From: Paenarthrobacter aurescens TC1 | Lineage (GTDB): Bacteria; Actinomycetota; Actinomycetes; Actinomycetales; Micrococcaceae | Length of the DNA stretch: 64,000 nucleotides | Reading direction: 5' to 3' | Assembly: GCA_000014925.1 (NCBI GenBank) | Contig: CP000474.1 | Coordinates: 3,906,001-3,970,000, forward strand | Shown: positions 24,596 through 33,308 of the stretch, one piece after another | Layout of the letters: every line of letters begins with the position of its first letter | Numbering within the stretch: position 1 is the first letter of the stretch | Position numbers and translations under genes: made by a program | The notes under the pieces: model-generated | Databases searched by the model: none | What the model was told of the DNA's origin: nothing | What the model saw: only the letters and a program-made list of their open reading frames with translations

Positions 24596-25410
24596 TAGAC
24601 GGCCCCGCTTTCTACGGCCGGCAGATGAGCCTCCGGCAACTGAATCGCACCAAGCGCCCGGCTTACGGTTGCGGCAGCAGATTGGACCATCGCGACGGGG
24701 TCGTAGTCGCTGTGGAACACCCTGTGGGTTTGGCCACTGATGGACAGCGCTCCTACAACGGCACCAGTGTGGTTGAAGATTGGCGCACCAACGCCGCCAA
24801 TCCCCTGACCCCAATCGCTGTGCGCCACTGCAACGCCGGCGGACGCCGTTTCCGCTAGGAGTCGGCGAAGTTCCTCTGCGTTATGGGCCACCGGGCCGAA
24901 CAGTTCATCCTCAGGCAGGTCCCTCAAATAGCGTTGGACCACCTCGGGGATTTCGAAGGCGAGGATAGCCCTGGGCGCGGCCCCCTGGCCCAAGGGCATG
25001 GACTCGCCCAATCTAAGGTTGTGGATCTGGACATCCAGGCCATCGATTCGGTCAATGCATACGGCCCGGAGGCCGCGCCTGATGCACAGGAACGATGTCT
25101 GGCCAGTGGCAGCGTGCAACCTCTCAAGCTCTGGCCGCGCCAGGTCCCTCAGGTCCAGCTGGGCTTCCAGCTTTGCTCCGAGCCGAACAAAATCGAGGCC
25201 GAGCCGGGTCTTGCCGCGGCGCGACCCATCCTCCACCCAGCCGATCGCCTGGAGCGTCGAGAGCAGCCTGTAGAGGGAGCTTGCGGGTTCAGCTGTGCGC
25301 TCAGCGAGTTCGCTCACAGTCAGCTCGCCTGCCTCAGCGATCGCGCGAAGGACTGCCGCAGATTTGGTCACGAGGTTCATTCCACCGCTGGGATCCGTTG
25401 CTTCCGTCAT
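24595..25410 (-). CDS. IclR-family regulator 2 of the catabolic island
   Basis: This encodes 271 residues. Its winged helix is at about 15-75 (KSAAVLRAIAEAGELTVSEL, RTAEPASSLYRLLSTLQAIGWV). The effector domain has GQTSFLCIRRGLRAVCIDRI, GQGAAPRAILAFE and the DWGQGIGGVGAPIFNHTGAV motif. It is divergent from the alcohol dehydrogenase at 25585. A TGGA...TGTCCG site (25509-25523) lies between them and resembles two other sites in the island. The operon with the second IclR gene suggests a paired or heteromeric regulator. Confidence 0.92.
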   Translation of the reverse strand: MTEATDPSGGMNLVTKSAAVLRAIAEAGELTVSELAERTAEPASSLYRLLSTLQAIGWVEDGSRRGKTRLGLDFVRLGAKLEAQLDLRDLARPELERLHAATGQTSFLCIRRGLRAVCIDRIDGLDVQIHNLRLGESMPLGQGAAPRAILAFEIPEVVQRYLRDLPEDELFGPVAHNAEELRRLLAETASAGVAVAHSDWGQGIGGVGAPIFNHTGAVVGALSISGQTHRVFHSDYDPVAMVQSAAATVSRALGAIQLPEAHLPAVESGAV

Positions 25411-25508
25411 TGGAACCTCTCACCTAGCGGACACACATCATGACTCACGATACGTAAGGCCCATGACCAATGCAACAACGGCGTCGCCAACATATATTTA
25501 TCGATTAG

Positions 25509-25523
25509 TGGAACTTATGTCCG
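25509..25523. promoter_or_regulatory. candidate IclR operator, site 1 (weakest)
   Basis: TGGAACTTATGTCCG matches 10 of 15 positions of the site at 26643-26657, keeping both outer half-sites. It lies between the divergent IclR and alcohol dehydrogenase genes. Confidence 0.4.
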
Positions 25524-25584
25524 CCAGTTGATAACTTGAAGGGAAGTGGTCAAGAGCCATGCCGTGCACCCGAAGGAGCAGTCG

Positions 25585-26631
25585 ATGACGACACCAACCA
25601 TTGAAACCATCCCGGATATACGGGCAGCCGTCCTCAAGGCCCCAGAGCAGTTCGGCACGCAGCGACTACGGCGCCCGGAGGCAGGGCCGGGCGAAGTTCT
25701 TGTTCGGGTCTCATTCACCGGCATCTGCGGCTCGGACTTCCCCATTGTGAGCGGCACCCACCCCCGAGCTACTCTTCCACTGGTGATGGGGCACGAAATT
25801 ACCGGCACCATTGAGAATCCAGGGGACAGCGGACTGACTGAGGGCGCCACGGTGGCCGTCAACCCCCTCCTGCCCTGCGACACCTGCGGTGCCTGCCGGA
25901 AGGAACTGTGGCACGTCTGCAGAAACCTGAGGCTGCTTGGCATCGATACGCCCGGATCCATGGCGGAATTGATCGCCGTACCTGCCGCGAACGTCATTCC
26001 CTTCTCCGAAAATGTCCCCGCCAAGGAAGCAGCCCTGGCCGAGCCGCTCGCAGTAGCAGTTCACGCCATTCGGAGGGCCAGGCTCGCAGCAGGCGAGCGC
26101 GTGCTGATCTTCGGCGCAGGACCCATCGGAATCCTGGTTGCGCTGGCCGCCCGTCACGCAGGTGCGGCTGACGTTGCTGTCGTGGAGCCAAGCGAACGAC
26201 GCCGGGAAGTAGTTGAGGCGCTCGGCCTCCGGGCGCTCGGGCCAAGTGACGTCCCGGTAGCCAAGGAGCATGGCGAGACCGCCACCGACGTTGTCTTCGA
26301 TTGCGCAGGGCATCACAGCGTCACGCCCCTTCTAACCAAGGTGGCGCCAGTGCGGGGGCGGATTGTGATTGTGGCCGTGCACCACGGATCGGCCGAGGTA
26401 GACCTGCGCGAGCTCGCCTTTGCCGAACAGGAAATCATCGGGGTGCGCGTCTACGAGTCCGCAGACTTCGCCGAGTCCGTACGGCTGATCAGCCACCATG
26501 AACTTCCACTGGCAGGAATTCCGATCTCTGAATACCCCCTGGAATCGGTGGAAGAGGCTTTTGCCGAGGCGCGGTCAGGCACTGGAGCAGTGAAGATCCT
26601 TGTGCGAAGCCTGCCCCAACCCCTGCATTAA
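25585..26631 (+). CDS. zinc-dependent alcohol dehydrogenase (sorbitol/threonine-DH-like)
   Basis: This encodes 348 residues from ATG 25585 (GAAGGAG 8 nt upstream). The catalytic zinc site is ICGSDF plus the MGHE motif. The structural zinc cluster is CDTCGACRKELWHVC. The Rossmann motif is VLIFGAGPIGILVAL at about 172-186. The medium-chain dehydrogenase family oxidises secondary alcohols of polyols or sugars with NAD(P). It is the first gene of the right-going part of the island and is followed by the split transketolase after an 81-nt gap containing a palindrome. The substrate is unknown. Confidence 0.9.
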   Translation: MTTPTIETIPDIRAAVLKAPEQFGTQRLRRPEAGPGEVLVRVSFTGICGSDFPIVSGTHPRATLPLVMGHEITGTIENPGDSGLTEGATVAVNPLLPCDTCGACRKELWHVCRNLRLLGIDTPGSMAELIAVPAANVIPFSENVPAKEAALAEPLAVAVHAIRRARLAAGERVLIFGAGPIGILVALAARHAGAADVAVVEPSERRREVVEALGLRALGPSDVPVAKEHGETATDVVFDCAGHHSVTPLLTKVAPVRGRIVIVAVHHGSAEVDLRELAFAEQEIIGVRVYESADFAESVRLISHHELPLAGIPISEYPLESVEEAFAEARSGTGAVKILVRSLPQPLH

Positions 26632-26642
26632 TTATCATTTTC

Positions 26643-26657
26643 TGGACAAATTGTCCG
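26643..26657. promoter_or_regulatory. candidate IclR operator, site 2 (perfect palindrome)
   Basis: TGGACAAATTGTCCG contains GGACAA-A-TTGTCC, a perfect 6-bp inverted repeat. It lies 56 nt before the transketolase start. Near copies are at 32342-32356 and 25509-25523. Confidence 0.55.
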
Positions 26658-26712
26658 TATCACGGCAATAATGGGCGGTAGACCTGCTGACACGATCGAT
26701 GAGGACAATGTC

Positions 26713-27606
26713 ATGTCAAGAACGCAAGCAACCAAGACCGGAACGGCCGAACTCCAGAGGCTTGCAGCCGCTGGCCGCTGGCACGTCATCAAGACCGTGG
26801 CGGATGCCAAAGCCGGCCACATCGGCGGCCCGCTGTCCGCAATGGACCTGCTGGTTTCCCTGTACTTCAACGAACTTTCTGTTGACCCCGGGAATCCGCA
26901 GGACCCCGCCCGAGACCGTTTCATCCTCTCCAAAGGACATTGCGCCATTGGCCTGTATTCGGTCCTGGCACTCCGCGGCTACTTCCCTGTGGAGGAACTG
27001 GCCACTTTCGATCAGGGCGGATCGCGACTTCAAGGCCACCCGGACATGAAGCTCACCCCCGGCGTGGACAGCTCCAGCGGTTCCCTGGGCCAGGGTCTAT
27101 CGGCCGGAGCCGGCATGGCAATGGCCGCCAAGCAACTCGGAACGGACTTCCACACGTGGGTCATGTTGGGCGACGGCGAACTCGAAGAGGGAATGGTGTG
27201 GGAGGCAGTCCACACGGCACGTCGCTTCAAGCTTGACAATCTCACGGCGGTCATCGACCTCAACGGACTTCAGCAGTATGGATGGCCCGTCTCCGAAGAC
27301 GATGACCGGTTCGACCGCTCAAACCCGTGGTCCGGCGTAGACCTCAACGGAGTCTTCACGTGCTTTGGCTGGAACGTCATCAGCATCGACGGGCACGACT
27401 TCGACGCAATTCGCGACGCCTTTGACCGCGTCCGTGAGCAACGGGGTTCAGGAAAGCCAACCGTCATCCTAGCCAAGACCATCAAAGGCAAGGGCGTGTC
27501 CTTTACCGAGGGCACCTACAAGTGGCACAACGGCATTGCCACACCGGAACAACTGGCCAGCGCAGCCGCTGAACTCGGCCAGGTTTTCGAAGGAGAAGCA
27601 AAGTGA
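26713..27606 (+). CDS. transketolase-like protein, N-terminal (ThDP-binding) subunit
   Basis: This encodes 297 residues from ATG 26713, preceded by GATGAGGA. It holds the thiamine diphosphate-binding half: AGHIGGPLSAMDLLVSLYF, SKGHCAIGLYSVLAL, HPDMKLTPGVDSSSGSLGQG, and GDGELEEGMVWEA at ~154-166 (GDG...N motif region). Split transketolases of this type occur in many bacteria and archaea, where the two chains assemble into one enzyme. The following gene overlaps by 4 nt and supplies the other half. In this island it probably moves a two-carbon unit from a ketose made by the dehydrogenases. Confidence 0.92.
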   Translation: MSRTQATKTGTAELQRLAAAGRWHVIKTVADAKAGHIGGPLSAMDLLVSLYFNELSVDPGNPQDPARDRFILSKGHCAIGLYSVLALRGYFPVEELATFDQGGSRLQGHPDMKLTPGVDSSSGSLGQGLSAGAGMAMAAKQLGTDFHTWVMLGDGELEEGMVWEAVHTARRFKLDNLTAVIDLNGLQQYGWPVSEDDDRFDRSNPWSGVDLNGVFTCFGWNVISIDGHDFDAIRDAFDRVREQRGSGKPTVILAKTIKGKGVSFTEGTYKWHNGIATPEQLASAAAELGQVFEGEAK

Positions 27607-28535
27607 AGGCGCAACGCGACGTATGGGGCCAGACCCTTGTAGATCTTGCCAGGACGGACAGCCGGGTTGCAGTGGTGGACGGCGATCTTGCCACGTCCAC
27701 CAAAGCTGACCTGTTCGCCGACGCATTCCCGGACCGGTTCTTCGAAATCGGCATCGCGGAGCAGAACATGGTGGGCGTTGCCTTTGGCCTGTCCACTCTG
27801 GGTTTCCGCCCATGGCTATCCACCTTTGGGGTATTCCTAACCCACCGCGCTCTGGACCCCATCCGCATGCTGGTCTCCCAGACCGGAGCACCCGTCAAGA
27901 TCGCCGCCTCCTATTCCGGCCTCCTCAACGGCAGCAGCGGGAAGACCCATCAGGACATTGAGGACCTGGCCATCATGCGTGCAATGCCGGGCATGACCGT
28001 GATCGCCCCGGCCGACGCAATAGAAGCCGAAGCAGCTATCCGATGGGCGGCAGACCACGACGGTCCCGTCTACCTGCGGTTGGCACGGGACGCCGTTTCC
28101 GACATTTTCAGTCCGGGCCATGCATTCACGCCGGGAACAGTACATGTATTACGCGAGGGCAATGACGCACTTCTGGTTTCCACAGGTGTCCAGAGTTCGC
28201 GTGTCATGGATGCTGCAGCTCTGCTCGCCGAAGAAGGAATCGAAGCCCGGGTGGTTCACGTTCCCTGCCTCAAACCCGTGGATGAAGCTGCTCTGCTATC
28301 TGCCCTCTCAGGCCCTGCACCAATCTTCACTATCGAAGAACACAGCATTATTGGAGGACTGGGCGGGCTGGTAAGTGAGCTGGTTACCAGCACCACGCTG
28401 GGCAAAACGGTCACTCGGCTGGGACTTGCGGACGCATGGTCCGAGTCCGCTCCCAACAGCTACCTGTTGGACAAATACGGGCTCTCGCCCGCCCGCGTAG
28501 CCGGCCAGGTCCGGCACGCGCTGGCCGACGACTAG
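27603..28535 (+). CDS. transketolase-like protein, C-terminal (pyrimidine-binding) subunit
   Basis: This encodes 310 residues from GTG 27603, which overlaps the preceding stop (GTGA). The PYR domain carries the ThDP-activating Glu53 in FFEIGIAEQNMVGVAFGLS. The gene also has GKTHQDIEDLAIMRAMPGM, which is typical of the DXS/TktB-like C-half, and a C-terminal domain with VVHVPCLKPVDE. It forms the active enzyme with the preceding chain. It is not DXS, which is a single ~630-residue chain and would not sit with SDRs and a polyol dehydrogenase. Confidence 0.92.
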   Translation: MKAQRDVWGQTLVDLARTDSRVAVVDGDLATSTKADLFADAFPDRFFEIGIAEQNMVGVAFGLSTLGFRPWLSTFGVFLTHRALDPIRMLVSQTGAPVKIAASYSGLLNGSSGKTHQDIEDLAIMRAMPGMTVIAPADAIEAEAAIRWAADHDGPVYLRLARDAVSDIFSPGHAFTPGTVHVLREGNDALLVSTGVQSSRVMDAAALLAEEGIEARVVHVPCLKPVDEAALLSALSGPAPIFTIEEHSIIGGLGGLVSELVTSTTLGKTVTRLGLADAWSESAPNSYLLDKYGLSPARVAGQVRHALADD

Positions 28536-28552
28536 GCGAGGGCGCTGATCCC

Positions 28553-28942
28553 ATGAGCAGCCTCACCCACAGAGTCCAAGCAGCACGGTCCCTCGGCGAC
28601 GCGGGCACCGGCACCGTGCTGGCCAGCATGGGCGGAGATGGACTCATCGGGCTAGGCCCGGATGGCGTCCTGTGGGCCCGGGCGCCACAGACCCCCGTGG
28701 TCAATACCACAGGTGCTGGCGACGCAGCACTTGCCGGGTTCCTCAGCGAAACCTCCCTCGACCCCGGAGGGCCCACCGGAGCACATCATCGTAGATCAGC
28801 CTTCACCGAAGCGCTGGCGCGTTCCGCCGCCTGGGGCGCGCTCGCCGTCGGGCGTTCCACCACAGCCTTGGGCAGCCTCGAAGGAGCGCCGGACGCCACC
28901 TTCCAAGAGCCTGATCCGACCTTCCGCCTCAGCAAGCTCTGA
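28553..28942 (+). pseudogene. truncated PfkB-family sugar kinase (C-terminal part only)
   Basis: This frame gives 129 residues from ATG 28553. It contains the PfkB C-terminal signature as NTTGAGDAALAGFL, with the catalytic base Asp57, and the preceding SMGGDGLIGLGPDGVLWAR strand pair. Intact family members are ~300 residues and need the N-terminal substrate-binding half, which is absent. The upstream DNA is transketolase coding sequence. It lies 17 nt after the transketolase stop and before an SDR gene, so it is probably the remnant of a pathway kinase. Activity is very unlikely, though the reading frame itself is undamaged. Confidence 0.7.
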
Positions 28943-28970
28943 GGCACAAAACCTAACAAGGGAGCATCTC

Positions 28971-29738
28971 ATGAACGCACAACAGACGGCCCTGATCACT
29001 GGCGGGGCACAAGGAATCGGCGCCAAGGTGGCACATACCCTGGCAAACCGCGGCTGGCGGGTCCTCGTGGCCGATCTCAACGAGGGGCCGGCCAAGGACC
29101 TGGCAGAAGAACTCAATTCCTTTTCTCCCGCGGCCTCCCCCCACCTTGGGTTCGGCGTCGACGTGGCTGACGAGATCAGCGTCCAAGCCCTCCTGGGTGC
29201 CGTCGCGGGCGAAACGGACCGGCTGGACGGTTTGGTGAACTGCGCCGGAAACATCCTTCGCCAGCCTGCCGAGGAGCTGGACATCGCACAATGGCGGCGT
29301 CTGCTGGACATTCATCTGACGGGTTCAATGCTCACGGCAAAGGCGGCTTTTCCACTCCTCAAATCGAGCCGTGGCTCTATTGTGAACATCGCGTCAGTAG
29401 GGTCCACCTTTGGCTTGCCGGGGAGATCTGCCTATGCCACCGCCAAGACCGGGATGCTGGGACTGACCAGGACCTTGGCCGTTGAATGGGGCGTCCATAA
29501 GATACGCGTCAATGCAGTCGCTCCCGGTTACGTAAATACGGAGATGGTGCGTAGCGGCTTGCGCAACGGCACATTGAACCAAGAGGTTCTCTTGGGACGG
29601 ACTCCCCTCGGGAGGCTTGCCGAGCCGGAAGAAATCGCGAACGTGATCGCTTTCCTGCTCTCCCCGGACGCGTCGTTCATCCACGGTGAGGTCATTAAGA
29701 TCGACGGCGGACTCACCATCGACGGCACGTTCAGTTAG
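28971..29738 (+). CDS. short-chain dehydrogenase/reductase 1 of the island
   Basis: This encodes 255 residues from ATG 28971 (AAGGGAGC upstream). The cofactor motif is TGGAQGIG (10-17), the NAG-like turn is VNCAGN, and the active site is Y155-x3-K159 in YATAKTG with the Ser in the preceding SVGSTFG region. It is a classical SDR. The last ~10 residues include the usual IDGGLTIDG end. It is the last gene of the right-going unit, closed by a strong terminator. The substrate is probably a sugar or polyol intermediate. Confidence 0.92.
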   Translation: MNAQQTALITGGAQGIGAKVAHTLANRGWRVLVADLNEGPAKDLAEELNSFSPAASPHLGFGVDVADEISVQALLGAVAGETDRLDGLVNCAGNILRQPAEELDIAQWRRLLDIHLTGSMLTAKAAFPLLKSSRGSIVNIASVGSTFGLPGRSAYATAKTGMLGLTRTLAVEWGVHKIRVNAVAPGYVNTEMVRSGLRNGTLNQEVLLGRTPLGRLAEPEEIANVIAFLLSPDASFIHGEVIKIDGGLTIDGTFS

Positions 29739-29756
29739 CAGCCACACACCCAGGAA

Positions 29757-29786
29757 GGGCGGCCGGAACACTCCGGCCGCCCTTTT
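29757..29786 (+). terminator. intrinsic terminator after SDR 1
   Basis: GGGCGGCCGGA (29757-29767), ACAC loop, TCCGGCCGCCC (29772-29782), then TTTT. The 11-bp stem is perfect. It may also stop the convergent alcohol dehydrogenase transcript. Confidence 0.9.
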
Positions 29787-29803
29787 GCTGCGTTCACGAG
29801 GCA

Positions 29804-30820
29804 TCAGGGTTCGACGGCGATCTTCGGCGCAGCGCCCCGGCCCACCTTGTCGAAGGCAACGGCTATGTTGCTGAGCGGCACCGTCTCAACCAGCAGCTCC
29901 CCCAACCCGGGATATGTCTGGAGGATGTCCAGTGCCAGCCCGTAGTCCGGGCGGTGCGAGCTGTAGCTGGTGATGATGTCCAGTTCCTTCCGCACGGCAT
30001 CGTTGGCTGCCAACACCGGCGGCGCTCCATACAGTGCCACCACCACCAACCGCCCTTGGACAGGAAGCCCACGGACAGCATCGGCCAAGGCCGCGGAGGC
30101 TCCGGCAGCTTCAATCCACACGTTTGGCTTGAAACCGGGGGGAAGGGTATCCACCAGGTCCAGCCCCAGCTGTTCGGCGAGACCGGCCCGTGCTGCCACG
30201 TCTTGGGTCATCCCCTTGAGCACCACACGGGCACCGAGATACTGGCAGACCACTGCAGACAGGATCCCGATGGTGCCGGGACCACTGACAACTACGGTGT
30301 CCTCGGCTGTCACGCGCCCACGGCTTGCAACCGCCCTTGCGGCAACCGAGAGAGGTTCTGTCAGCACCGCCGTCCGGGCTGGCACAGCGTCGGGTACGGC
30401 CAGCAACTGAGATGCGGGGATGCGAACGAAACGTGCGGCGCCCCCGTCGCGCGTCAGGCCCAAAGTGACCTTATCCGGGCAGCCGTTCGCGTAGTCAGCC
30501 GTACAAGCGGCGCAGTCCCCGCAGCCGGACTGGGCGATGGCCACCACGCGAGTCCCTGGCTTCAGGCCGCCGGGGTCCTCGCTCTGGACGATCGTCCCCA
30601 CAATCTCGTGGCCCAGAACGGTACCGCACGGAACCCAGCCGTACCCATCGTCGCCGTTCCAGATGTGGAGATCGGACCCGCACAAGCCACAGTATTCCGT
30701 TGCTACGAGCACTTCGCCGGCTCGAAGCCGCGGGGTTTCCTGCATTCTGATCTCGATGCTCCGCTTATCCATCGAAGAGCGGACAGCCGCGGCTGCGGTC
30801 GCGGGGAGGGTGGTAATCAT
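29804..30820 (-). CDS. zinc-dependent alcohol dehydrogenase 2 of the island
   Basis: This encodes 338 residues. It has the catalytic zinc motifs CGLCGSDLHIWNGD and LGHEIVG. The structural zinc loop is CGDCAACTADYANGC, and the cofactor site is VVVSGPGTIGILSAV. It has only modest similarity to the island's first alcohol dehydrogenase, so the two probably act on different substrates. It follows the MHS transporter on the same strand (gap 73 nt) and converges with SDR 1 on a strong terminator. Confidence 0.9.
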   Translation of the reverse strand: MITTLPATAAAAVRSSMDKRSIEIRMQETPRLRAGEVLVATEYCGLCGSDLHIWNGDDGYGWVPCGTVLGHEIVGTIVQSEDPGGLKPGTRVVAIAQSGCGDCAACTADYANGCPDKVTLGLTRDGGAARFVRIPASQLLAVPDAVPARTAVLTEPLSVAARAVASRGRVTAEDTVVVSGPGTIGILSAVVCQYLGARVVLKGMTQDVAARAGLAEQLGLDLVDTLPPGFKPNVWIEAAGASAALADAVRGLPVQGRLVVVALYGAPPVLAANDAVRKELDIITSYSSHRPDYGLALDILQTYPGLGELLVETVPLSNIAVAFDKVGRGAAPKIAVEP

Positions 30821-30893
30821 GATGATTCCTTCCGGATACGGCAGTTCCCGGCGTGCCAGTGGCGCCGCCGGGAACTGTGTGATGTGGGCAGTA

Positions 30894-32195
30894 CTAGATT
30901 TGATCCAGGGGAACGCCGGTGTTGTTCTTCCACTTCAGGACCACAACACTGGATACCGCCGCAACTGCGATGACATAGAGGTTGAAGATCCAGCCACTGC
31001 CAATCGAGTAAAGCCAAGTGCTGAGGTAGGACGCCGTACCGCCACAGACAGCCACGCCGAGGGAGATGGAAACGCCAAAGATCCTGGTGCGGTAGCGGGT
31101 GGGAATCTGTTCTGAAATCGCTGCCGGCTTGGAACCTGTAATAAAGGCGACCAGCAACAGTCCTGCTGTCTGGGCAACAAGCAACGTCCATGGCTCGCTG
31201 GTCATCAAGCCCCAGAGCGGGAATACCGTGGCTGCGATACCCACCAGGGAGATAAGGGTTGTGATCTTCCTTCCCCAGTGATCGGAGATCCAGCCGGAGA
31301 CCGGGAGGAAAGCGATATAGACCACCTGTGCTATCACGCTCATCACGAACGCCTGGCCCGGATCCATGCCCCTGACGCCGATTGCATAGATAGCTGCCGA
31401 GGTGACCCACGTGTAGTACGTGAGCGTAGATCCAGCCTCGTAGAGGAACAACTTCACGCCTGCGGCAAATACCTGCTTCTTGCTCCACGGGGGCGCAGCG
31501 CTGCCAGCCTGGGCAACGGCGACATGCTCACTTTCCATCATGCCGCGGCGCAACCACAGTGCAGCCACAGCCAGCAGCGCACCGGCTGCGAAGGGAATTC
31601 GCCAGCCCCATTCCATCATTTCCGACTTGCTGATCAGGCCGGTCAGTACCGCCATGAAAAGCGTCGCCAGGAGGGATCCTGACCCCACTGCGATGAAGAC
31701 CGTGCTTGACCACAGACCGCGGCGCTTGGCCGGGGCGATTTCAGCGATGTACGCGTAAGACGTCGTCGACTCACCGCCGTGCGCAAAGCCCTGAATCAAT
31801 CGGGCCAGCAGAAGGAGGAGAGATGCCCAACTGCCGATTGCCGCGTACGAGGGAATGAGGGCGATCCCCAGGCTCGCGCCCGCCATGAGGAACATCGTGG
31901 TCAGCAGGACAGTGCGTCGCCCGAGTTTGTCAGCCAGAGGACCGAACACCAGCCCGCCAATGGGACGCATCAGGAAACCGACGGCGAACACGGCCAGCGT
32001 GCTCAGCAGCGCAGACATAGGGTTGCTGGAGTTGAAGAGGCTGCCGGCGATGTAGACCGAGGCGACGGTATAGATGGTCCAGTCAAACCATTCCAGCAAG
32101 TTTCCTACGCCCGTGGCGAGCAGGGATTTGCGTTGTAGGCGCAACCGTTCCGGGCTGCTTTTCGGTTGGGCTGTGTTCTGCTCAACAATCGTCAT
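30894..32195 (-). CDS. MHS-family (metabolite:H+ symporter) MFS permease
   Basis: This encodes 433 residues from ATG 32195. The first helix region has the MHS signature GVGNLLEWFDWTIYTVASVY. Motif A is FGPLADKLGRRTVLLTT, and a central QGFAHGGESTTSYAYIAEIAP follows, which is highly typical of the MHS subgroup (KgtP/ShiA/ProP-like). MHS permeases import organic acids and related compounds by proton symport. It is probably the uptake system for this island's substrate. A second gene, the alcohol dehydrogenase at 30820, follows on the same strand. Confidence 0.93.
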   Translation of the reverse strand: MTIVEQNTAQPKSSPERLRLQRKSLLATGVGNLLEWFDWTIYTVASVYIAGSLFNSSNPMSALLSTLAVFAVGFLMRPIGGLVFGPLADKLGRRTVLLTTMFLMAGASLGIALIPSYAAIGSWASLLLLLARLIQGFAHGGESTTSYAYIAEIAPAKRRGLWSSTVFIAVGSGSLLATLFMAVLTGLISKSEMMEWGWRIPFAAGALLAVAALWLRRGMMESEHVAVAQAGSAAPPWSKKQVFAAGVKLFLYEAGSTLTYYTWVTSAAIYAIGVRGMDPGQAFVMSVIAQVVYIAFLPVSGWISDHWGRKITTLISLVGIAATVFPLWGLMTSEPWTLLVAQTAGLLLVAFITGSKPAAISEQIPTRYRTRIFGVSISLGVAVCGGTASYLSTWLYSIGSGWIFNLYVIAVAAVSSVVVLKWKNNTGVPLDQI

Positions 32196-32341
32196 TGAAT
32201 GCTCCCGTGTTGGGAAGCCACACTCTGTGGCTTGACTCGGTGGTGACCAGGGCCAGTGCGAAGCTACGCCATATAGCAAGATTCGCAAGGTGGCCTGGTT
32301 GTGCGCCGGAAGGCCCACGTTCTGCACCCAACACCATCATG

Positions 32342-32356
32342 CGGACAAAGTGTCTG
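32342..32356. promoter_or_regulatory. candidate IclR operator, site 3
   Basis: CGGACAAAGTGTCTG. Its core GGACAAAGTGTCT matches GGACAAATTGTCC (26644-26656) at 11 of 13 positions. It lies between the divergent MHS permease and SDR 2 genes. Confidence 0.5.
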
Positions 32357-32450
32357 TCAAGTGATAATTTGGTTCTTGGGCGGAATCAACACGAGAAAGC
32401 CGCGCCACCCTGAACGGAACATTGCCGGTAGCCCCGGCAGAGGAGGAACG

Positions 32451-33227
32451 ATGGACAGGAATCTTGAGGGCAGAGTAGCTCTTGTCACCGGCGCCAGCAG
32501 CGGCATCGGGGCCAGCGTGGTCCGCAGGCTCCTCGCCGCCGGCGCCAAAGTACATGGCGTCGCGCGGAGGCAGGAAGCTTTGAACGCGGTAAGCCCCGAG
32601 CATCTGGTCACTGGCCAGCTGGTAACCCACGCTCTGGACGTTGCCGACACTGCGGGAGCGCGGGCTCTGGCGGCGCACCTCGCGGAAACGGATCCCATTG
32701 ACATTCTGGTCTGCGCTGCGGGGACCAACGTCCCACGCAGGCGGATGGCCGAGCTCGACGACGAGAGTTTCGACCGCATCATGAAGACCAATGTCTACGG
32801 CGTCTTCACCTTGCTGTCAGCGACGCTCGATCAGTTGCGGGAACGGCAGGGCGACGTAGTGATCATCTCCAGCATCGCTGCAAGCTGGCCGGACCACAGC
32901 GGGGCAGCCTACGGCGCGTCCAAATCCGCGTTGCTGGGTCTGGCCCGGGGCGCATCGCGCGACGAGCACGGCAACGGCATTCGCGTCTGCAGCATCCTGC
33001 CAGGCATCGTGGACACTCCCATCCTGGACCTGCGCCCCAGCCCGCCGCCCCGAGAGGTCAGGGACTGGGCCATCCACCCGGACGACATTGCAGAAGCGGT
33101 GCACTGCGCGATAAGCCTCCCGCCGCGAACCAACATTGCTGAAATGAGCGTGGTTGCGACGCGCCTGCAGTCACTCAGCAACACACAGGCGGCCACCCCG
33201 GAACTCCCGGCCAGCATGCGGAGCTGA
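32451..33227 (+). CDS. short-chain dehydrogenase/reductase 2 of the island
   Basis: This encodes 258 residues from ATG 32451 (AGGAGGAACG upstream). The cofactor motif is TGASSGIG (14-21), and the second strand has VCAAGTN. The active site is Y154-x3-K158 in YGASKSALLGL. It is divergent from the MHS permease, and a candidate IclR operator lies in the shared gap. It belongs to the same catabolic set, but it is a separate transcription unit from SDR 1. Confidence 0.9.
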   Translation: MDRNLEGRVALVTGASSGIGASVVRRLLAAGAKVHGVARRQEALNAVSPEHLVTGQLVTHALDVADTAGARALAAHLAETDPIDILVCAAGTNVPRRRMAELDDESFDRIMKTNVYGVFTLLSATLDQLRERQGDVVIISSIAASWPDHSGAAYGASKSALLGLARGASRDEHGNGIRVCSILPGIVDTPILDLRPSPPPREVRDWAIHPDDIAEAVHCAISLPPRTNIAEMSVVATRLQSLSNTQAATPELPASMRS

Positions 33228-33234
33228 AGCAACG

Positions 33235-33263
33235 GGGCCGCCTGCCACAATGGCATGCGGCCC
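33235..33263. terminator. bidirectional hairpin between SDR 2 and hspR
   Basis: GGGCCGC-C-TGCCA (33235-33247) pairs with TGGCA-T-GCGGCCC (33251-33263) with one mismatch and a CAA loop. It lies between convergent genes. Confidence 0.8.
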
Positions 33264-33308
33264 TGTCTCCTGCTCGACAGTGTTGCGCCCAGCCGCGCTT
33301 AGCCCAAG

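Noticed and set aside
27603..28535. 1-deoxyxylulose-5-phosphate synthase
   Set aside because: DXS is a single ~630-residue chain. Here two overlapping genes make a split transketolase among sugar dehydrogenases.
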